Shown here: one piece after another, positions 9,158 to 16,973 of the stretch
Layout: every line of letters begins with the position of its first letter
How positions within the stretch are numbered: position 1 is the first letter of the stretch
Origin: Streptomyces phaeolivaceus
GTDB taxonomy: Bacteria; Actinomycetota; Actinomycetes; Streptomycetales; Streptomycetaceae
NCBI RefSeq assembly: GCF_009184865.1
Contig: NZ_CP045096.1
Coordinates: forward strand, 5,270,001-5,334,000
Reading direction: 5' to 3'
Length of the DNA stretch: 64,000 nt
Position numbers and translations under genes: made by a program
Notes under the pieces: generated by a model
The model's database searches: none
What the model saw: the letters and a program-made list of their open reading frames with translations, nothing else
Told to the model about the DNA's origin: nothing

Positions 9158-9907
9158 TCAGCGCACGTCGACGTAGTCCCCGGTGGCCTTGGCGGCCGAG
9201 GTGGTGCCGTTGCCGCCGAAGGTCCAGCGCCAGTACCCGTCGGTGGTGGCCTTGACGGTGGTCTTGAGCGCGCCACCGCTCCCGCTGCTGACGGTCTTCA
9301 CCGTGCTGTAGGTGTCCGTCCCCTTCTTACGGAACTGCAGCTTCACCGACCGCCCCGAGTACCCCGCGTTCTTGCGGGTCTTCCAGTCGGCGCGGGCCAG
9401 CTTGCCGGTCACCGTGAGCTTGGCGTTCTTCCTCACGGGCTCCGGGGCCGCGTTGACGCTCAGCGTGGCGAGCCGCCGTACGGTGAAGGTGGCGGCCGTG
9501 TTCGTGTTCATGAAGCTCGCGTCGTCGGCCCACACCGAGGTCCGGACGTACCAGGGGTCGTCGGCCGCGCCATTGTCGTAGACGCCGCCCGTGTCGACGG
9601 TCCAGGAACCGGTGCAGGTCGAGGTCGTGGCGCTGACGGCCGCACAGGTGAGACCGCGGTCGGACTGCCGGTCGAAGAAGGACGCCAGCGACACGTGAAT
9701 GGTCATCTTGTCGATCCCGGAGCTGTGCCGGGCCGTGACGCTCACCTTGAAGGTCTTGGCGGCGGTGGGCCCCAGCGCGAGCGCGGCCCCACCGTTCACG
9801 ACGACATCGGTGATGACCGGGCCGTCGTCCGCGTGAACGGCCGGAACGGCGAACACCGAGAGAGCGAGGGCACCGCTCGACACGGCGGCCAGGGAACGCA
9901 TACGCAC
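9158..9907 (-). CDS. Secreted Ig-like beta-sandwich protein
   Basis: This exported protein of 249 residues has a signal peptide (RSLAAVSSGALALSVFAVPA, cleaved after VHA). A first beta domain (GPVITDVVVNGGAALAL) carries two Cys (LTCAA, STCTG), and a C-terminal Ig-like or calcium-binding-type domain ends GDYVDVR. I use the GTG at 9907, not the ATG two codons later, because GGAGG lies seven bases before the GTG. The first domain resembles a Streptomyces domain of unknown function. No enzymatic motif is visible. Confidence 0.78.
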   Translation of the reverse strand: MRMRSLAAVSSGALALSVFAVPAVHADDGPVITDVVVNGGAALALGPTAAKTFKVSVTARHSSGIDKMTIHVSLASFFDRQSDRGLTCAAVSATTSTCTGSWTVDTGGVYDNGAADDPWYVRTSVWADDASFMNTNTAATFTVRRLATLSVNAAPEPVRKNAKLTVTGKLARADWKTRKNAGYSGRSVKLQFRKKGTDTYSTVKTVSSGSGGALKTTVKATTDGYWRWTFGGNGTTSAAKATGDYVDVR

Positions 9908-10012
9908 GCGACTACCTCCACATGGATCGTCGGTCACACGAACCCGCCCCACCTTTCCAGCCCCCGCCCCCGAAAGAGATCGGTGAGACTACGGAATCGC
10001 TTACGTACTCCG

Positions 10013-10405
10013 TTACGTCCTCCCGCCCGCCGCCCCCCGAAAACGCTCCAGCAGCGCCCGCGCCTCCTCGGCACCGGCGTTGAAGAACTGCGTGGACAGC
10101 GCGGCCGGCACGGCATCCCCCTGCATCCGCACCTCGTCGCACGAGAAGCAGAACGCCACCTCGAACAACACCAGGTCGAGATCATCGCCGTACGCCCTGA
10201 TCCCCCACCCGGGCGAGAACCCACAACGATGCCGCACGCTCCCGGGCAGCGCCCCGACCAGAGCGAGTACGCCGCCGACCTCGTCCCCCGCCCAGTGGGC
10301 GACCACCTCCCCGGGATACGGGCCACCCCTCCTGCCCGGCAGCCCGGAGATCCTCACGACCTCGATCAACGCGGTGCCGGCGACGGCCGGTACGGGGAGC
10401 TGCAT
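10013..10405 (-). CDS. Hypothetical 130-residue protein
   Basis: A soluble protein beginning MQLPVPAVAGTALIEVVRISG, with a Cys pair in FCFSCDEVR and a C-terminal helix EEARALLERFRG. The sequence looks genuinely protein-like (balanced composition, high third-position GC), but I do not recognise the family. The ATG at 10405 is the most natural N-terminus; the open frame runs 13 codons further upstream without support. It is separate from the next minus-strand pair by about 100 bases. Confidence 0.65.
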   Translation of the reverse strand: MQLPVPAVAGTALIEVVRISGLPGRRGGPYPGEVVAHWAGDEVGGVLALVGALPGSVRHRCGFSPGWGIRAYGDDLDLVLFEVAFCFSCDEVRMQGDAVPAALSTQFFNAGAEEARALLERFRGAAGGRT

Positions 10406-10504
10406 GCGAGCAGTCTGCCCGCGGCCACCGTCGGCCGTGGTCAAGGGGGTGGGCCCCCGCTTGGATTGGATTGGGGGGCGTGCGTACTGATCCGGGGGCG
10501 CCGC

Positions 10505-10801
10505 TCAGTCCACCTGCCGCCGCAGCCTCCGCCCCCGACTCTCGGCAACGCGCAGCGCGTCCGCGAGGGCTTCACTCAACCGCGAGGCGAGGAAGTGAAG
10601 TTCACGGCCCGAAGCGTCCGGCAACAGCATCGCGCGGGCATGGGAGAGCAACTCGTTCCCCATCTCCAACTGGATGGCCTCCGTGTCATCGGCCATCCGC
10701 GAAACGGGCCCACCCGCACTGTCGGAGACCAGATAACAGGGCTTCCCCCCATCTCCGACCCACGGCAACAACCGCACCTCACCAGCCCCCTCCGCCCCCA
10801 T
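10505..10801 (-). CDS. Hypothetical 98-residue protein, translationally coupled
   Basis: A small soluble protein (GAEGAGEVRLLPWVGDGG at the start, then ELLSHARAMLLPD and an Arg-rich end). Its ATG overlaps the stop of the upstream gene in a GTGATG context, giving TGATG coupling. Similar small proteins are common in Streptomyces regulatory neighbourhoods; I do not know a function. It is transcribed away from the GntR gene as second gene of a pair under the shared operator. Confidence 0.7.
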   Translation of the reverse strand: MGAEGAGEVRLLPWVGDGGKPCYLVSDSAGGPVSRMADDTEAIQLEMGNELLSHARAMLLPDASGRELHFLASRLSEALADALRVAESRGRRLRRQVD

Positions 10802-11115
10802 CACGCGACCTCGACCCCATGAATCCAGTACGGCCCCGGCATGTCCAACCCCATCCCCGCCATCGCCAACTCCCGCCGCCGCAGCCGTTGTTCGTGGGCG
10901 GCGAGGTAGGGGCGTACGGCGACGGTCTGGGCGCCGTCGAATACTTCGTCGAGGCCGTAGGGGGATCGGTGGGTGGGGAGAGGGGTCGGGGGCGCCTCCG
11001 TCCAGCTGTGGGGCGTCGGCACGAGGTCGGGGCGGACTCCGGCCCGCCGCCTACCCGTACCGGGAGTGAACAGAAGCCGCAGCCGCAGGGTGATGCGGCG
11101 GATAGGGTCGAGCAC
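10801..11115 (-). CDS. Hypothetical 104-residue Arg/Pro-rich protein
   Basis: Begins VLDPIRRITLRLRLLF, a short amphipathic or membrane-affine N-terminus, then a Pro-rich middle (TPHSWTEAPPTPLPTHR) and a basic helix HEQRLRRRELA. The GTG at 11115 is set by AGGAG eight bases upstream. It is divergent from the GntR gene at 11283 and is the first gene of a coupled pair, so the 11194-11252 operator probably controls it. Function unknown. Confidence 0.72.
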   Translation of the reverse strand: MLDPIRRITLRLRLLFTPGTGRRRAGVRPDLVPTPHSWTEAPPTPLPTHRSPYGLDEVFDGAQTVAVRPYLAAHEQRLRRRELAMAGMGLDMPGPYWIHGVEVA

Positions 11116-11193
11116 TGTCGGCGCTCCTAGAGTCAGCGTTGGCCACGCCCCGGGAGGTCTAGTCCACCTCGCCGGGGTTCTCCATCGCTCCTG

Positions 11194-11252
11194 AACATAG
11201 CGGCGCTCGGTGCACCTGTCTACACCTAGGTGCACCGGCAGTCGTCTATGTT
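11194..11252. promoter_or_regulatory. Nested dyad operator between divergent genes (GntR)
   Basis: Two inverted pairs share a centre near 11223. The outer arms are AACATAG (11194-11200) and CTATGTT (11246-11252). The inner arms are GGTGCACCT (11209-11217) and AGGTGCACC (11228-11236). The right outer arm lies where the -35 of the GntR gene should be (TACGGT -10 at 11271-11276). This is the expected position for autoregulation by the adjacent GntR protein. Binding is inferred. Confidence 0.65.
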
Positions 11253-11282
11253 CGAATCTCGGTCGCTGTGTACGGTCCTGCT

Positions 11283-11540
11283 GTGATGGAGTTTGACCCC
11301 ACGAGGCCCAAGTGGATCCAGATCGCTGACGTGCTCCGAGCGAGGATCGCGAGCGGTGAGTATCCGCCCCGAAGGATGATCTCCGAGGTGCGCCTGGAGC
11401 AGGAGTTCGGCGTGGCGCGAACAACTGTGCGCAAGGTGACGGCGGCCCTTCGAGCAGACGGCCTCATCACCACGACCCCGGGCATGGGCTCCTTCGTCGC
11501 CGAAAGGCCTTCCGCCGGGAGCGACGCCCCCACAGGCTGA
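11283..11540 (+). CDS. Minimal GntR-family winged-helix regulator
   Basis: An 85-residue protein consisting of little more than the GntR winged helix (RPKWIQIADVLRARIASGEY, then ISEVRLEQEFGVARTTVRKV and a wing LITTTPGMGSFV). It lacks the usual C-terminal ligand-binding domain, like other short Streptomyces members. The start is GTG at 11283 followed at once by ATG. TACGGT ends six bases before the GTG, so the mRNA is probably leaderless. It probably represses itself and the divergent pair at 11115-10505 through the dyads at 11194-11252. Confidence 0.85.
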   Translation: MMEFDPTRPKWIQIADVLRARIASGEYPPRRMISEVRLEQEFGVARTTVRKVTAALRADGLITTTPGMGSFVAERPSAGSDAPTG

Positions 11541-11544
11541 CCTG

Positions 11545-12381
11545 TCAGCCGAGTGCCTTGCCCACCTCATCGATCGTCGGTCGGTCCTCGGGAGCGTGGC
11601 TGAGCATCGCGTCGATCAGCCGTCCCAACTCACCGCGAGCCCTCACCGGCCGCCGCCTGCCTTCCGCCACAGCCTGCCTCTGCACGGGGCGAGGCGCGTC
11701 GTCCGGGTACTCGACCGCCCGCCAGCCGGTGGCGGAGATGAGCAGGGACGCGCCGAGGGCGTAGACGTCGGCTTCGGGTGTCGGCTCGGCTTCGCCGGTG
11801 GCGAGTACGCTGCGGGCGATCTCCGGTGCCTCGTAGTGGACGAGGCAGCCGCGGAACGGGAAGTCGTACCCCTCGGGCACGCTTCCGCCGCGGGCGAGGG
11901 CGAGGTCGATCAGGTGCGTCCGCTCGGGCCCGATGATGAAGTGGGCCGGTTGCACGTCTCCGTGCGCCCAGCCCTTCGCGTGCAGCTCGGCCAGTGCTTC
12001 GACGCACCCCAGGGCAACATCCGTGTGGGGCGCGATGGACGATCCCGGTCGACGGCAGGGCTCCCACAGCCGGTACAGGTCCGGCCCTTCGCGCCATGGC
12101 TGGAAGTTCCAGGTACCGCGTTCCCACTCGCCGTAGGCGATGTCGTCGAGGCCGAGACGATGCAGTACGGCGCCCTCGCGCGCCGGCGCGAGCGCGGTCC
12201 AGGGCTGGGCGGCCCAGTCGGCAGTGGCCTCGATCGGGTGGCCGAGCTTCACGGCGTAGCGGCCCCGAGGGCTCTCCACCTCCCAGACCGTGGAGCCCCG
12301 GCGGTTGATGACCAGGTGGTGAGCCGTGGGCCTGAGTGCGTCGATCACCACGATCGGCAGTTCAGGGGTTGAGCCGGACAA
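11545..12381 (-). CDS. Atypical protein-kinase-like protein
   Basis: A 278-residue single-domain kinase fold. The VAIK-like lysine is in GRYAVKLGHP. The catalytic loop reads HGDVQPAHFII, not HRDLKPxN. The metal motif is IDLALA instead of DFG, and the activation segment ends in YEAPEIA. The C-lobe DVYALGASLL is normal. HGD loops occur in phosphotransferases and some active kinases, but loss of Asn and of DFG suggests altered or no phosphotransfer. I place the start at TTG 12381 because AAGGAG precedes it by eight bases. The stop lies 4 bases beyond the convergent GntR gene stop. Next upstream is a GRDP-like gene; together with the XRE and Nudix genes it forms a regulatory cluster. Confidence 0.8.
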   Translation of the reverse strand: MSGSTPELPIVVIDALRPTAHHLVINRRGSTVWEVESPRGRYAVKLGHPIEATADWAAQPWTALAPAREGAVLHRLGLDDIAYGEWERGTWNFQPWREGPDLYRLWEPCRRPGSSIAPHTDVALGCVEALAELHAKGWAHGDVQPAHFIIGPERTHLIDLALARGGSVPEGYDFPFRGCLVHYEAPEIARSVLATGEAEPTPEADVYALGASLLISATGWRAVEYPDDAPRPVQRQAVAEGRRRPVRARGELGRLIDAMLSHAPEDRPTIDEVGKALG

Positions 12382-12450
12382 CGTCTCTTCTCCTTCCGGG
12401 CGTACGCGACCGACCACGAGTCGTGGCCGGTCGCGTCGCTGTGGGGTGGG

Positions 12451-12894
12451 TCAGTCCTGACCGTAGGGTCGGCCGCAGTCCGAGTCGCACTGCGCGAGGT
12501 TCGTGCCGTCCACGGTCCACAGGTCGTCGAAGACCATGAAACCGGCAGCCTTCATGGCGTGAGCCGAGGCAGCGACCCTCTCAGGGTCGCGTGCTCCTCC
12601 GCCCGGCTTCGGGTTGTGGTGGAGGAACCGCCCCGCGTACTGCTCGCACAGCCCGGCGTACTCCTTCGTGTGCAGGATGAGCGCGTGGAGGCCGAGGTCC
12701 ACGTCATCCGAAGGGACCATAGGGACGGTGGCGGTGGCCGCCGTGACGGCGAACGCGACCGCCTGGTCCGCGATCCGCTCGGCACGCTCGGGCGACTGCC
12801 CGTTGTGGGTGATCACGAAGTGGGCGAGGCTCTGGAACAGTTCCTCACCCGCCACCGCGCGACCGGTCTTCTGATCGTTCGCTGTTGCCGTCAT
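12451..12894 (-). CDS. GRDP-like small protein with C-terminal Cys motif
   Basis: This 147-residue protein matches the pattern of the glycine-rich-domain-protein-like family: VDLGLHALILHTKEYAGLC followed by GRFLHHNPKP. His and Cys in this core may bind a ligand or metal. The C-terminus QCDSDCGRPYGQD holds a CxxxC pair seen in other Streptomyces members as I recall them. The ATG at 12894 has AGGAG seven bases upstream. A hairpin (12986-13038) lies about 90 bases upstream, so this gene likely has its own promoter in that gap. It is followed by the kinase-like gene in the same direction. Function unknown. Confidence 0.75.
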   Translation of the reverse strand: MTATANDQKTGRAVAGEELFQSLAHFVITHNGQSPERAERIADQAVAFAVTAATATVPMVPSDDVDLGLHALILHTKEYAGLCEQYAGRFLHHNPKPGGGARDPERVAASAHAMKAAGFMVFDDLWTVDGTNLAQCDSDCGRPYGQD

Positions 12895-12985
12895 GTGCAG
12901 TCTCCTGATGTGGGGTGGTGCAGGGCATTTACCTGCCGTCGCGATCACCGAGCGTGGCTCGAACACGATCGCGAGCGGGCTTGGA

Positions 12986-13038
12986 GGCCGCCCCGAACGG
13001 GGACGGGGGAGCCGTAACGGCACCCGTTCGGGGCGGCC
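12986..13038 (-). terminator. Hairpin terminator after the small coupled genes
   Basis: An exact 16-bp stem (12986-13001 with 13023-13038) encloses 21 bases and starts 4 bases beyond the stop at 13042. Confidence 0.7.
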
Positions 13039-13041
13039 GGT

Positions 13042-13140
13042 CTACTGGCCGGTGCCAAGGGCCACTTCGATCACCAATCCGCACGAACCGCTGATGCGGA
13101 CGGTGAACAGGACCCTGGCGCACCGGCCGACGGCGCGCAT
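13042..13140 (-). CDS. 32-residue small ORF coupled by TAATG overlap
   Basis: The ATG at 13140 overlaps the TAA of the preceding gene. The product (VLFTVRISGSCGLVIEVALG as core) is hydrophobic, with a stop directly before a hairpin terminator and GC-rich third positions. It is too short to classify. The coupling and the terminator placement are the only support. Confidence 0.45.
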   Translation of the reverse strand: MRAVGRCARVLFTVRISGSCGLVIEVALGTGQ

Positions 13141-13370
13141 TACAGCCCGACCCGACTGTTGCCGTTTCTCGCGGCCAACCGAACGCTCAGCTCTTCCCGC
13201 GCGCTGAGTGACTCCACGTGGTCCCGTATGGCATCCCATCCCCTGCCACCACGGACCGGCCGCATCTGCACACGGTCGCCGACCTCACCCATCACGACGC
13301 CGATACGCCCGGTGGCACGGTCCTTCGCCAGCCCGCCGATACCTGGTCTGGTCTGCTGATTGCTCGCCAT
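13140..13370 (-). CDS. 76-residue conserved hypothetical protein
   Basis: A small soluble protein (ASNQQTRPGIGGLAKDRATG, then a beta-rich GRIGVVMGEVGDRVQMRPV and a helical C-terminus). The middle looks like a short SH3/KOW-type barrel. It is divergent from the XRE-TPR regulator, with the 13419-13435 palindrome between them, a common arrangement for a regulator and its target. No clear ribosome site is visible before either candidate ATG (13370 or 13382). Confidence 0.65.
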   Translation of the reverse strand: MASNQQTRPGIGGLAKDRATGRIGVVMGEVGDRVQMRPVRGGRGWDAIRDHVESLSAREELSVRLAARNGNSRVGL

Positions 13371-13418
13371 GGAGAGGAGCATCGCGAGCAGAGGGCATCT
13401 GCCAAAAGGCCAGGCTGA

Positions 13419-13435
13419 TTACCCAACTTGGGTAA
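13419..13435. promoter_or_regulatory. Perfect 17-bp palindrome (XRE operator candidate)
   Basis: TTACCCAA-C-TTGGGTAA is an exact 8+1+8 palindrome between the 76-residue gene and the XRE-TPR gene. It is conspicuously AT-rich for this genome. Control by the adjacent regulator is inferred from position. Confidence 0.7.
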
Positions 13436-13496
13436 CATCGCAGCCAGTAGAGAGTTCACGACGTTGCGTAGCCCTCGCAGTGGGGGAGCTGGCCCG

Positions 13497-14837
13497 ATGC
13501 CCGACGCCGACCGGCCGCAGGAATTACCTGCCCGGCTGCTGACCGACCCCGAGATGATCCATGCGTGCCTGGTGCGGGACTTCGCCAGAGTCTTCCGGCT
13601 GGTGCAGGCCCGAGCGGGTGTCTATCCGTCGATGATCGCGAGGCGCTGCGACCTGACCCCGAGCCGGGTCGGCGAAGTGATCGCAGGGCGCCGCCAGTTG
13701 CTCCACATGGACGTGATCGAGCGCATCTCGGACGGCTTGCGCATCCCAGGGGGCATGCTCGGGCTTGCCCGCCGTTCCTGGGAGACGCCGCAGGCCCTCA
13801 CCGTCACCGAGCGCGAGGCGCCTCAAGGGGCAGAGCCCGAGGAGCGTTCACCCGTGTCCCTGCCGGGCCCGGACGTCGACAGCATCTTGGCTTTGGCCAC
13901 GCGGACCAATCTCAGCGCGGCCACCCTCGAAGCGTTCCGCTCCTCCATCGAGGACTACTGGCGACGGGACGACCAGCACGGCGGCGAGGCACTGCGGCCG
14001 GCCGTCGTCGGCCAGCTCCGCTACGTGGTCGGACTGCTGAAGGAGAGCCGCCCACCATCCATCCAGCACGGCCTGTACGGGATCGCAGCCGAACTGGCCC
14101 GCCTCACCGGCTGGACCTACTTCGACGCCCGCCAGTACAACCAGGCCCGCGCGTACTTCACCGAAGCCCTGCAACTGGCCAAGGAGATCGACGACCGCCA
14201 GTTCATGGCCAACGTGCTGGCCTGCATGAGCTTGCAGGCGACCTACCAGGACAAGCCCGCGGACTCTCTGGCACTGGTGACCGCCGCCCAGGACCAGGCG
14301 CGCTCAGCTTTCAGCACGACACCGCGAGTCCTGTCGATGCTCTCCATGCGGGAGGCATTCGCCCATGCCACGCTCGGCAGCCATACGGCGACTCACCGGG
14401 CCCTTGGGGAAGCCCACCGCCAGTTCGAGCAGATCCAGGCGAGCGACCCGGACCCCTCGTGGGTGACCTACTTCGACGAACTGAAGCTCATAGTGGACAC
14501 GGGCATTGCCCACGGCCGACTGGGCGAGGCGGCGACGGCTGAGCCACTGATCGCGGACGCGTTGCGCCGGGAGGCCCGCACCAATCAGCGCGGCCGGGCG
14601 TTCCACGCCTTCTGGCTGGCCCGTACGCAACTGGACCAAGGGAAGGTCGACCAGGCGTGCAGCACTGCCACGCAGGCTCTGGAGTCCGCGTCAGCGGTAG
14701 CGTCCGAGCGGGTGTCGGGCCATCTCAGGGAGTTCTACGACCAGTTGGCCCCCCACAGGCAGGAGCCCGTAGCCCTGGCCTTCGAGGCACGGCTACGGGC
14801 AGTCCTCCCGCCGGTCAGCGGATCGCTTCGTCCATGA
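13497..14837 (+). CDS. XRE-family HTH regulator with TPR-like C-terminus; contains TTA codon
   Basis: Of its 446 residues, the first 90 contain a helix-turn-helix (GVYPSMIARRCDLTPSRVGE, VIAGRRQLLHMDVI). The rest is helical repeats of TPR type (YFDARQYNQARAYFTEALQLA and later pairs). This layout is a common Streptomyces regulator class that senses a peptide or small ligand through the TPR part. The ATG at 13497 has GGGGGAG eight bases upstream; the longer open frame overlaps the palindrome. A TTA codon at 13524-13526 (Leu in PQELPARLL) implies dependence on the bldA tRNA. The 3' end overlaps the convergent Nudix gene by 23 bases. Confidence 0.85.
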   Translation: MPDADRPQELPARLLTDPEMIHACLVRDFARVFRLVQARAGVYPSMIARRCDLTPSRVGEVIAGRRQLLHMDVIERISDGLRIPGGMLGLARRSWETPQALTVTEREAPQGAEPEERSPVSLPGPDVDSILALATRTNLSAATLEAFRSSIEDYWRRDDQHGGEALRPAVVGQLRYVVGLLKESRPPSIQHGLYGIAAELARLTGWTYFDARQYNQARAYFTEALQLAKEIDDRQFMANVLACMSLQATYQDKPADSLALVTAAQDQARSAFSTTPRVLSMLSMREAFAHATLGSHTATHRALGEAHRQFEQIQASDPDPSWVTYFDELKLIVDTGIAHGRLGEAATAEPLIADALRREARTNQRGRAFHAFWLARTQLDQGKVDQACSTATQALESASAVASERVSGHLREFYDQLAPHRQEPVALAFEARLRAVLPPVSGSLRP

Positions 14838-15348
14838 GCAGGTAGAGCAGACCAACAAGGGTCCCACTGCTCACGATCTCGCGACGGTCGATCATCCCGC
14901 GCACCTCGCTGAGCGGGATCCACTCGATGCGGTCCGACTCGTTCTTCTCGGTGGGCGGTCCCACGTGGGTTGCGCCGTCCGCGCGGAATACGTGGTGCTG
15001 AGAGTCGGTGATGCCGTTGGCCGGCTCGGCGTAGATCAAGGGCTTGATGGGGCCGGGCCGCCAACCGGTCTCTTCCAACACTTCGCGAGCCGCCGCCTCT
15101 TCGGGCGACTCGCCCTCTTCGACCAGGCCCATGGGGAGCTCCCAGGCCCACGAGTCCGTGATGAAGCGATGCCGCCACATCATCAGCACCTCGTGCCGAT
15201 CGTTGACCACTGCGGCCACGGCCAGGTGCCGCAGACGAACAACGTGGTACTCCCACCTGCGCCCATCAGGCTGTTGGACGTCGACCAGACACAGGTTCAC
15301 CCACTTGTTCGTGTAGACCTGCCGCTCACCATGGGTCTTCCACTCCAT
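14815..15348 (-). CDS. Nudix hydrolase
   Basis: A 177-residue enzyme with a complete Nudix box, GLVEEGESPEEAAAREVLEE followed by TGW, which binds the metal for nucleoside-diphosphate-X cleavage. The N-terminus (WVNLCLVDVQQPDGRRWEY) resembles ADP-ribose pyrophosphatases of the NudF type. The substrate is not provable from sequence. The last 23 bases overlap the convergent XRE-TPR gene, so the two transcripts are antisense at their ends. Confidence 0.88.
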   Translation of the reverse strand: MEWKTHGERQVYTNKWVNLCLVDVQQPDGRRWEYHVVRLRHLAVAAVVNDRHEVLMMWRHRFITDSWAWELPMGLVEEGESPEEAAAREVLEETGWRPGPIKPLIYAEPANGITDSQHHVFRADGATHVGPPTEKNESDRIEWIPLSEVRGMIDRREIVSSGTLVGLLYLLMDEAIR

Positions 15349-15486
15349 GCCTTCGGCCCCTCTCGATCGGACTCCAGGATCTCAGACCGCCCTGGAAGAG
15401 GGCGCCAGGATTGAGTGTTCCGTCGTCGTTGTGCGTATCTCTCGGTGAGTGCACTCGGTACGGAGAACGTGGACGGAGATCAGGGC

Positions 15487-15924
15487 ATGGTGAGGAAGCT
15501 GTCGCGTGGGGTTGCGCTGGCTGTGGCTCTGGCTGTCCTGCCCCTGGTGGCGGCGTGCAGCGGTGGTGAGGGTGACGGCGAGGGCTCGGGGAAGGCTAGC
15601 GGCGAGTCCAGTCCCGTCGCCGCGGTCGTCGCGCCGGCCAAGGTCGAGGTGATCGCCGAGCTGACGGGGTGCGAGGTGAAGATCCGGACCGAGGCGGAGG
15701 AACTGCGCGAGGGCGTGTGTCAGACCGGGGACGGGGACTACCTCATCACCACCTTCCCCAAGGACGAGTTGAAGGAAGTCTGGCTGGAGTCCGCCTCCAT
15801 GTACGGCGGCAAGTACCTGGTCGGGCCGCGCTGGGCCGTCTCCGCCAAGCCGGACGTGCTGAAGAAGCTGAAGGCCAAGGTGGGCGGGACGATCCGCGAT
15901 CTGAGTCAGCCGAGTGCCTCGTAG
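15487..15924 (+). CDS. Lipoprotein, hypothetical
   Basis: A 145-residue lipoprotein: VRKLSRGVALAVALAVLPLV followed by the lipobox AAC at about residue 23. A Gly/Ser/Glu linker follows, then a small alpha/beta domain with two Cys (LTGCEV, EGVCQT) likely forming a disulfide. GGAGATCAGGG precedes the ATG. The mature part lies outside the membrane. It overlaps the convergent lipoprotein gene by 19 bases. Confidence 0.82.
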   Translation: MVRKLSRGVALAVALAVLPLVAACSGGEGDGEGSGKASGESSPVAAVVAPAKVEVIAELTGCEVKIRTEAEELREGVCQTGDGDYLITTFPKDELKEVWLESASMYGGKYLVGPRWAVSAKPDVLKKLKAKVGGTIRDLSQPSAS

Positions 15925-16412
15925 TCGCTGAGGGCGTACGCCTCCTCGTCGTCGATCGCGTTCTTCTCCCAGTCGATGGAGATGTGGGTCGGGCGGCCGT
16001 CGTCCGCGTACTCGGCATCCACCACGTCCGCGCCCTCCTCCCGGGCCGTGCTCATCTTCTCCAACAGCTGCGCGATCGTGGGGACTTCGGTCGAGCCCCG
16101 CTCCACCACCAGGCGTGCGCTCTCGTCGAGCCCGGTGGTCTTCACGACCTTTCCGCCCCGCACCGTCACCTCGAAGGTGCCGATCAGGGAGCGCTCGCCC
16201 TCGCTGGAGGTGAGGGTGTAGGTGTAGGCGGAGGGCTCCTGCCAGGAGGGGGCCGGCTTCGTGGCCGTCGCCGCCGGCTCCTCCCCGCATCCGGAGAGCG
16301 CCCCCGTCAGCATGAACGTCCCGGCGATCGCGGCGGCGTACAGGGCGCGATGACGGGGACGGGGGCGGGGACGGGGACGGAGTCGTACGGTCGTGGTCGC
16401 GGTTTTCGGCAT
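15906..16412 (-). CDS. Lipoprotein resembling DUF6174 proteins
   Basis: A 168-residue exported protein with an unusual basic start RLRPRPRPRPRHR, a hydrophobic segment and lipobox LSGC. The mature domain (YTYTLTSSEGERSLIGTFEV, then PTIAQLLEKM and AEYADDGRPTHISIDW) follows the pattern I associate with DUF6174. The function of that family is unknown. The convergent overlap with the preceding lipoprotein gene may be a shared 3' region. Confidence 0.8.
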   Translation of the reverse strand: MPKTATTTVRLRPRPRPRPRHRALYAAAIAGTFMLTGALSGCGEEPAATATKPAPSWQEPSAYTYTLTSSEGERSLIGTFEVTVRGGKVVKTTGLDESARLVVERGSTEVPTIAQLLEKMSTAREEGADVVDAEYADDGRPTHISIDWEKNAIDDEEAYALSDYEALG

Positions 16413-16509
16413 GGTGGTGGCCCCCTTCCAGGACGGTCACACCTGAGACGCCGGGCGGGCCGGGAACGTTCGGGGGGCACGGCAGGGTGCGTGCGGGCAG
16501 GATGGCCTC

Positions 16510-16908
16510 ATGACGAAGGCGAATGCGAAGACGAAGGCGATGGCGAAGGCGAAGGCGAACGCGAACGCGAGTTCCTCCGGTTCGGTGCTGTCGTTGTGGT
16601 CGCAGGACTCCGTGCTGTCGATCGGGTCCGTCGGGTCGGTGTTGTCCGTGGGGTCCGTCGGGTCGGCCCTGTCGATCGGGTCGATCGGGAGTGCCCTGTC
16701 CGTCGGCTCGATCGGGTCGTCCCTGTCCCTGATCTCGACCGGGTCCTGGCTGAGTACGGGCTCCCTGTTCTCCGCACAGTCCCGCTGGTCGGTGCTGTCA
16801 TGGCGCTCCAACGGCGGCTTCCTGGCCGCGGGAGCGGTGGGAGTGGGAGTGGTGGGGGTGGTGGCCGGAGGAGCCCTGCTGCTGTCCCGGCAGCGGCACA
16901 CGGCCTAG
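16510..16908 (+). CDS. Ser/Gly hexad-repeat membrane protein (SxGS repeats)
   Basis: A 132-residue protein with a Lys/Ala/Asn start (KANAKTKAMAKAKANANA). About 70 residues follow of repeating S-x-x-S-x-G units such as SIGSVGSVLSVGSVGSALS, then one membrane helix (GAVGVGVVGVVAGGALLL) and a basic end. Its regular Ser/Ile/Gly spacing suggests a beta-solenoid or left-handed helix presented on the membrane. I recall relatives in Streptomyces with no assigned role. Both repeat regions are repetitive at DNA level (6-bp units), so length variation is likely. Confidence 0.78.
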   Translation: MTKANAKTKAMAKAKANANASSSGSVLSLWSQDSVLSIGSVGSVLSVGSVGSALSIGSIGSALSVGSIGSSLSLISTGSWLSTGSLFSAQSRWSVLSWRSNGGFLAAGAVGVGVVGVVAGGALLLSRQRHTA

Positions 16909-16973
16909 GGTCAGACAGGTCCTGGCTCCGGCACAGGGCGTCAGCCTCTGCAACGCGTGCAAGGCATGCAACG

